This document shows, piece by piece, positions 60,019-64,000 of a DNA stretch of 64,000 nucleotides. The notes below the pieces were generated by a model. The model was not told the DNA's origin and did no database searches. It was given only the letters and a program-made list of their open reading frames with translations. Position 1 is the stretch's first letter. Every line of letters begins with the position of its first letter. The stretch spans positions 1-64,000 of the forward strand of contig NZ_LLZI01000224.1 in NCBI RefSeq assembly GCF_001509485.1, given 5' to 3'. The DNA comes from Streptomyces sp. NRRL F-4489. Its GTDB lineage: Bacteria > Actinomycetota > Actinomycetes > Streptomycetales > Streptomycetaceae. A program made the position numbers and the translations under genes.

Positions 60019-60503
60019 CCCGCGCCCTCACAAACGACCGCCCCACGGACCCCGTGAACCCCATGGACACCGCCCGCCTCCTCCCGTGGACCAGTCCGGA
60101 CGGGAACCCGTGCTACCTCCTCGGCGGCACCGGGACCGGCTACGTCTCACGCCTCGCCGACCTCTCACGCCTCGCCGACCGGGTGGAGGCCGAGCAGATG
60201 GACGCGGCCGCCGACCTCATCGAGGAAGCCCGCCGCATCCTCGCCGACCGGATCTGGACACCCGGCGAACTGCACTGGCTGGCCGTCGAGTTGAACACCC
60301 ACCTGATCAACGTCCACCGCGTCTCGGCGAGCCGGGGAGCGCGCCTGCTCCTATGGGAGAGCGATCCGGACCCGAACGAGGACGAGGACGTAGACGGGGA
60401 CGGCGATCGGGGCGGGCCTTTCGCCGAAGGCACGCATCGAGAGCCGGGCCCAGGGGACTCCGGCCCTCGCCGATTCACGGCTGGTACTCGTACCCGATCG
60501 TGA
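60015..60503 (+). CDS. small conserved actinomycete protein (intact copy of a duplicated gene)
   Basis: 162 residues. The conserved core is residues about 16-112: TARLLPWTSPDGNPCYLLGG, a VSRLAD repeat, EAEQMDAAADLIEEARRILA and TPGELHWLAVELNTHLINVH, ending HRVSASRGARLL; an acidic low-complexity tail follows. I recognise it as a family found with XRE regulators in Streptomyces; no function is known. ATG 60015 overlaps the upstream stop. A near-identical copy lies at 61445-61727. Here an 18-bp unit is tandemly duplicated (60145-60180), adding six residues. Its 3' end overlaps the GntR gene by 29 bases. Confidence 0.75.
   Translation: MTRALTNDRPTDPVNPMDTARLLPWTSPDGNPCYLLGGTGTGYVSRLADLSRLADRVEAEQMDAAADLIEEARRILADRIWTPGELHWLAVELNTHLINVHRVSASRGARLLLWESDPDPNEDEDVDGDGDRGGPFAEGTHREPGPGDSGPRRFTAGTRTRS
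60145..60180. repeat. 18-bp tandem duplication inside the intact copy
   Basis: TCTCACGCCTCGCCGACC occurs at 60145-60162 and 60163-60180. In the second gene copy (61525-61555) the second unit lacks its first five bases, which breaks the frame. This is the point where the two copies diverge most. Confidence 0.85.
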
Positions 60504-61197
60504 ACCGGGGCGGCAGGCACCACTCGCCGTACTCGATGACGCCCTCGCCATCGGACCAGCGGTGCGCGCCCGCGAGGATCGGGGCGCCCACGGGGAGGCC
60601 CAGGGCGCTCGCCTCGCGCGCGTCGGCGGTCCGGGCGTGCATGTCGTCCCTGGCGTGCGTGATGGTGCGCCCGGTGGCCTCCAGCACCCGCGCGGACAGA
60701 CCGTGGTTGCGCCCCGGCGCGATGTTCAGCAGATCCGGGACGAGGGCGGCGAACGGCGCCGGGTACCACGTCACCGCGAAGACCGTACGGGTCTTGCCCC
60801 GCCCCGCCAGCCACTCCCGGCGCACCACCTGGTCCCCCGTGTCCAGATCGAAGATCTCGGCCACGTACAGGGGCGGCGTCACCAGCTCGGCCGCCGTAAC
60901 CCGGCTCGTCTCGCCGTCCGCGAGGAACGATTTCACCCGCTGGACCCGGGCGAGCCGGTCGCGCGCCGACAGCGTCCACACCGGGTCGTCGGCGACGTAC
61001 GTACCCCGTGGAGTGGTCCGGATGTAGCCCTCGACCTGGAGCGCCTGAAGAGCCCGGGACACCGTGGCGGCGGCCACCTGCCACTGCCCCGAGATCTCCC
61101 GGTTCGTCGGCAGCTTCGCCCCCGGCTCCAGATCACCCGACAGGATCCGTTCCCGGAAGTGATCGGAGATCTTCGTGAATGTTTTCGTACCGGCCAT
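60475..61197 (-). CDS. GntR family regulator (HutC/UTRA subfamily)
   Basis: 240 residues. Winged helix at 5-72 (KISDHFRERILSGDLEPGAK, then LPTNREISGQWQVAAATVSR and ALQALQVEGYIRTTPRGTYV), then a UTRA effector domain (about 90-240) ending PPRFTIGYEYQP. Typical size. ATG 61197. Transcribed against the small-protein gene on its left and divergent from the frameshifted copy on its right. The palindrome at 61291-61302 is its likely operator. Regulators of this kind govern transfer or maintenance genes in actinomycete integrative elements (for example KorSA of pSAM2); whether that applies here is inference. Confidence 0.88.
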   Translation of the reverse strand: MAGTKTFTKISDHFRERILSGDLEPGAKLPTNREISGQWQVAAATVSRALQALQVEGYIRTTPRGTYVADDPVWTLSARDRLARVQRVKSFLADGETSRVTAAELVTPPLYVAEIFDLDTGDQVVRREWLAGRGKTRTVFAVTWYPAPFAALVPDLLNIAPGRNHGLSARVLEATGRTITHARDDMHARTADAREASALGLPVGAPILAGAHRWSDGEGVIEYGEWCLPPRFTIGYEYQP

Positions 61198-61290
61198 CTC
61201 CCGCGCCCCTCACGCCAGTTGGGAATCGATGACGCTCAGCACACTAGGGCACTCGGATCCGTAGCGCGAGTGCTTCGGCCACTCCGATAC

Positions 61291-61302
61291 TGAACTAGTT
61301 CA
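61291..61302. promoter_or_regulatory. TGAACTAGTTCA palindrome between gntR and the pseudogene copy
   Basis: A perfect 12-bp palindrome, 94 bases upstream of the GntR start and about 100 bases upstream of the second gene copy. The centre CTAG and the size are typical of GntR-family operators. It could control both directions. Confidence 0.5.
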
Positions 61303-61403
61303 CTCAGCCGGAGCAGCCCACCCGGCGGCCACGCACAGCCTTGCCCCCGCGCGACCGTACGACCGGCCCGGGGCCGGCCATCCACGCACAGGGAGTCGAC
61401 GAC

Positions 61404-61947
61404 ATGCCCCATGCTGCCGCGCGAGATCACGCCACGAACCCGCTGGACACCGCCCGCCTCCTCCCGTGGACCAGTCCGGACGGGAACCCGTGCTACCTCC
61501 TCGGCGGCACCGGGACCGGCTACGTCTCACGCCTCGCCGACCCGCCTCGCCGACCGGGTGGAGGCCGAGCAGATGGACGCGGCCGCCGACCTCATCGAGG
61601 AAGCCCGCCGCATCCTCGCCGACCGGACCTGGACACCCGGCGAACTGCACTGGCTGGCCGTCGAGTTGAACACCCATCTGATCAACGTCCACCGCGTCTC
61701 GGCGAGCCGGGGAGCGCGCCTGCTCCTGCTGGAGGGCGCGGCCGAGGCGGACGACGACGACCCGGCGGGCGAGGAGGACGAGGAACTCCCGCCCGCCCAG
61801 GACTCCCCCGACCGGCCGAGCCCCGAGCAGCGGCAGCGCGCTGCCCCTACGGGCCCACGGGCCCAGCTCGCGGCGCCGGTCCGCCCTGCGGGAAGCGTCC
61901 CGGGCGCTTCCCTGAAGGGTGCCGCGCAGGGGCCACCCGCGCGGTGA
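61404..61947 (+). pseudogene. frameshifted near-identical copy of the small islet gene
   Basis: ATG 61404 (GGGAG upstream) begins MPHAAARDHATNPLDTARLL, then follows the intact copy to GTGYVSRLAD. There a 5-base deletion relative to 60163-60167 shifts the frame. The remainder of the family sequence (RLADRVEAEQMDAAADLIEE onward to TGA 61945-61947) continues in another frame with a different acidic/Pro-rich tail. Bases 61445-61727 match 60065-60352 with only about two substitutions plus the deletion, so duplication or gene conversion is very recent. As it stands, ribosomes would run on out of frame to about 62570. Recoding or a sequencing error cannot be excluded. Confidence 0.8.
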
Positions 61948-61954
61948 GGGAAGG

Positions 61955-61990
61955 CGGCCCGCCCTCTCCGGATGGGTGGAGGGCGGGCCG
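61955..61990. terminator. terminator hairpin at the right edge of the islet
   Basis: CGGCCCGCCCTC (61955-61966) and GAGGGCGGGCCG (61979-61990) are perfect 12-bp complements around a 12-base loop, followed by TTCGTCTTCT. It lies between the pseudogene and the convergent PH-domain gene, serving both. Confidence 0.75.
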
Positions 61991-62009
61991 TTCGTCTTCT
62001 GCGCGGGGA

Positions 62010-62630
62010 TCAGAGGAGCAGCATCACCGCCAGGCCCACAGCGCCGATGGCGGCCGGGGCCAGGATGGCGTAGGACCAGCGGACTTCCGGGGTGCCCTGG
62101 GCGGATGCGCGGTGGGTGGCGCGGTCCTTGAGGTCGCGGAGGTCGGCGAGGGTCTGGTCGGCCATGGCCTTGGGGACCGGGCCGGTGTCGGCGGTGAGGC
62201 CGAAGCGGGGGCGGTTGGCGCCGCGGGCCGCCTGGCGGGTCGCCTTCTTGCGCTGGCGGAGGGAGACCGGGACGGCCCAGAGCTGGTACTTGCCCTCGCT
62301 GGTGAAGACCTCGGCGGTGAAGGTCGCGCGCAGGTCCTCGACGGCGGACCAGGGCAGGGTGATCGTACGGAACGGGTTGCGCACCAGGAGGCGGTCGTCG
62401 TTCGCGCGGACCTGGGGGCGCAGCGAGAAGGCGGCGACCAGGGGGACGACGAGGAGCAGGGCGAAGACCGCGGTGATCTTGGCGGTGGGGGTGCCGCGCA
62501 GCACCGCGTCGACCCCGAGCCAGAGGGCGAGCAGGATGAGCAGGGCGCCGCCGACCAGGGCCGCCGGTGAGCGGTAGCTGCGTTCCGCGTACTGCGGCGC
62601 GGGCGAGGTGGACCGTTCCGGGCTCGTCAT
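62010..62630 (-). CDS. PH domain-containing membrane protein
   Basis: A 206-residue protein with two N-terminal transmembrane helices (about 24-42 and 52-70), a bacterial PH-like domain (about 75-135: LRPQVRANDDRLLVRNPFRT, then ITLPWSAVEDLRAT) and one C-terminal helix (about 188-205). This is the bPH_6-type family common in actinobacteria. Function unknown; PH-like domains may hold proteins at the membrane. ATG 62630 lacks a clear ribosome site and may be leaderless. It marks the return to core chromosome after the islet. Confidence 0.85.
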   Translation of the reverse strand: MTSPERSTSPAPQYAERSYRSPAALVGGALLILLALWLGVDAVLRGTPTAKITAVFALLLVVPLVAAFSLRPQVRANDDRLLVRNPFRTITLPWSAVEDLRATFTAEVFTSEGKYQLWAVPVSLRQRKKATRQAARGANRPRFGLTADTGPVPKAMADQTLADLRDLKDRATHRASAQGTPEVRWSYAILAPAAIGAVGLAVMLLL

Positions 62631-62742
62631 GCCGCCGATTCTGCCTGACTGTCCGGATGGCGGACATTGCGTTACGGCATCGATGCGGGCGACGGCCGGC
62701 GGTGCGGGCCCCGGTTACGCGCCCTGGCCGGGCGGCTCCCGG

Positions 62743-63396
62743 TTACGCGCCCTGCGGCAGGAGGTCGGCGTAGAGGATGACGTTGTCGGGGCGGTGGCCG
62801 GCGCGGAGGTCGCCGCCGCAGGTGATCAGGCGGAGTTCGGGGCGCGGGGTGTCGCCGTAGACCTGGCGGGTGGGGAAGTGGGACTTGTCGACCTGCTGGA
62901 TGGCGCGGATGGCGAAGGCGGCCGTGGTGCCGTCCGCGCGGTCGACGTAGACGCGGTCGCCGGGCCGGACGCGGGCGACGTTCTTCATGACGGCGGGGCC
63001 CTGGACGGTGTCGTAGTGGCCGATGAGGACGGCGGGGCCGGTCTCGCCGGGGGTGACGCCCTTGTCGTACCAGCCGATGCGGTCGGCGTCCCGGACCGGC
63101 GGCACCTCGACCGTGCCGTCGGCGGCCAGGCCGAGGTCCAGGACCGGCCCGGTGTCGACACCGGCGGCGGGGATGCGTACGCGGACGGGCCGGGCGGCGG
63201 GCAAGGGGCGTACCGGGGCCGTCCCGGGCGGGGTGGCGGCGGTGGTGGTGGTCAGGTGCACCGGTGGGGCGGCGTTCGCGGGGCGGCCCTCTCGTGTGAG
63301 GCCGGTGACGAGCAGGGTGGTGCCGAGGGCCAGGGCGAGGAGGCAGGCCGCCAGTGTGCGGCGGCCTGCCCGGCGCCCCTGGGGAGCGCGGCTCAC
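62743..63396 (-). CDS. class F-type actinobacterial sortase
   Basis: A 217-residue transpeptidase-fold protein: a basic N-terminus and one anchor helix (about 14-33, LAACLLALALGTTLLVTGLT), a linker rich in Thr/Pro/Ala, then the sortase barrel with the catalytic His in IGHYDTVQGP, the Cys in LRLITCGGDL and the Arg in GHRPDNVILYADL. All three sortase residues are present. The short size and TCGG motif fit class F. Its GTG overlaps the stop of the upstream surface-protein gene (GTGA), so the enzyme is translated with its probable client. Confidence 0.9.
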   Translation of the reverse strand: MSRAPQGRRAGRRTLAACLLALALGTTLLVTGLTREGRPANAAPPVHLTTTTAATPPGTAPVRPLPAARPVRVRIPAAGVDTGPVLDLGLAADGTVEVPPVRDADRIGWYDKGVTPGETGPAVLIGHYDTVQGPAVMKNVARVRPGDRVYVDRADGTTAAFAIRAIQQVDKSHFPTRQVYGDTPRPELRLITCGGDLRAGHRPDNVILYADLLPQGA

Positions 63397-64000
63397 ACCT
63401 GCCGGCCCGCGTCCCGGCGGCGGCGCAGCACGGCGAACGCGACGCCCGCGGCGCCGGCCGAGGCGAGCGCGCCGCCCGCGACGACGAGGGTGTGGTCCGA
63501 GTCGCCGACGCCCTCCGCGCCGGCCGCGACCGCACCCTTGGGGACGAGGGTGGTCTGGTGACCGGTGGCGGCGGTCCGGGCGGCGGTCCCGGTGGCGGTC
63601 CCGGTGGCGGCCTTCGCACCGTGCGCCGGGACCTTGCCGACCGGGAGGGAGCAGCCCTGCGGCGCCTGCGGGAAGGAGGTGGTCATGGCCGGGTGGCCGC
63701 CGCCCTCCATGTTGGTGATGAGCTTGGGCCGGGGGCCGTAGGCGTCCACGATCTTCGCCACGAAGCCCGCCTTCTCGGGGATCACGGGGTGCTCGCGGTC
63801 CAGGACGTAGGGCAGCCGCTCGGAGGGGTCGCCCGCCGCCTCGAAGGTGACGCGCGGCCCCTTCGGCCCGTTGGTCAGCACCGCCATCGTCCCGGCGCCG
63901 ATGTCCTGCCGCTTGGTCGCGGTGCAGTCCTTCGGCCGGCCGGCGGGCTCGGCGCCCGGCTTGGCGGACCGGGGCAGGGCGTACGTGCGGGTGCCCTGCG
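63393..64000 (-). CDS. C-terminally anchored surface protein, probable sortase partner (partial)
   Basis: The N-terminus lies beyond the window; 202 codons are visible with no start needed inside (the frame is open to the edge). The visible part is an external domain with two cysteines (KDCTATKRQD and PQGCSLPVG), a Thr/Ala/Gly-rich spacer, then VPKGAVAAGAEGVGDSDHT, a hydrophobic helix (about LVVAGGALASAGAAGVAFAVL) and RRRRDAGRQV. The motif-helix-Arg tail layout is that of a sorting signal, but without LPxTG or LAxTG; VPKGAVAAG takes its place. Direct coupling to the sortase gene supports the pairing. Confidence 0.75.
   Translation of the reverse strand, partial: QGTRTYALPRSAKPGAEPAGRPKDCTATKRQDIGAGTMAVLTNGPKGPRVTFEAAGDPSERLPYVLDREHPVIPEKAGFVAKIVDAYGPRPKLITNMEGGGHPAMTTSFPQAPQGCSLPVGKVPAHGAKAATGTATGTAARTAATGHQTTLVPKGAVAAGAEGVGDSDHTLVVAGGALASAGAAGVAFAVLRRRRDAGRQV

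Overview
The window is chromosomal DNA of a high-GC actinomycete, almost certainly a Streptomyces. Base composition, strong G/C preference at third codon positions, frequent GTG/TTG starts, mycothiol enzymology (mca) and many small actinomycete-only proteins all point there. From memory (not checked here) the gene order follows the S. coelicolor core chromosome from about SCO4979 (PEP carboxykinase) to about SCO4913, with lineage-specific insertions. No tRNA, rRNA, CRISPR array, intact transposase or integrase was found.

Left part (1-24.7 kb): end of a PLP aminotransferase; a small conserved gene behind two inverted repeats; pckG; a hemolysin III protein; TetR plus amidase; an MDR oxidoreductase; a YyaL-type thioredoxin-like protein; a large membrane-attached NB-ARC/TPR protein; mca with a small membrane partner; a DUF4307 protein; greA; a DrrAB-like ABC exporter; threonine dehydratase (ilvA); MarR; an ECF-like sigma factor coupled to a small membrane protein; cystathionine gamma-synthase; a membrane-anchored conserved protein; msrA.

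Middle (24.7-37.6 kb): a small membrane-protein gene interrupted by an in-frame TGA; a lacI / DcuC-like transporter / nucleoside hydrolase operon; a DUF2786 protein; a lipoprotein L,D-transpeptidase; a LAxTG sortase-substrate-like protein; hutH; a GAF-GGDEF diguanylate cyclase; an enoyl-CoA hydratase. Right-middle (37.6-51 kb): class III adenylate cyclase (cya), an intergenic palindromic repeat block, birA, the acyl-CoA carboxylase genes pccB-pccE and accA2, and between them a cell-envelope group (class B PBP, lipoprotein tyrosine phosphatase, VanZ-like protein) and maf. birA, pccB/pccE and accA2 form one functional set: AccA2 carries biotin, BirA attaches it, PccB/PccE transfer the carboxyl group.

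Right end (51-64 kb): TetR, DeoR, an LpdA-like flavoprotein, a gamma-glutamylcyclotransferase-like protein, purine nucleoside phosphorylase plus phosphosugar mutase (nucleoside salvage), then an accessory islet of about 4 kb (XRE regulator, a recombinase-fold protein lacking a recognisable catalytic motif, a small protein present as an intact copy and a frameshifted near-identical copy, and a GntR regulator between them with a palindromic operator). The window ends in a PH-domain membrane protein and a class F-type sortase translationally coupled to a C-terminally anchored surface protein that runs off the edge.

The best candidates for something new are the accessory islet with its duplicated gene, the TGA-interrupted membrane gene, the sortase/partner pair, the dispersed intergenic repeat family (about 0.8-0.9 kb and 38.9-39.3 kb), and several perfect inverted repeats at promoters.
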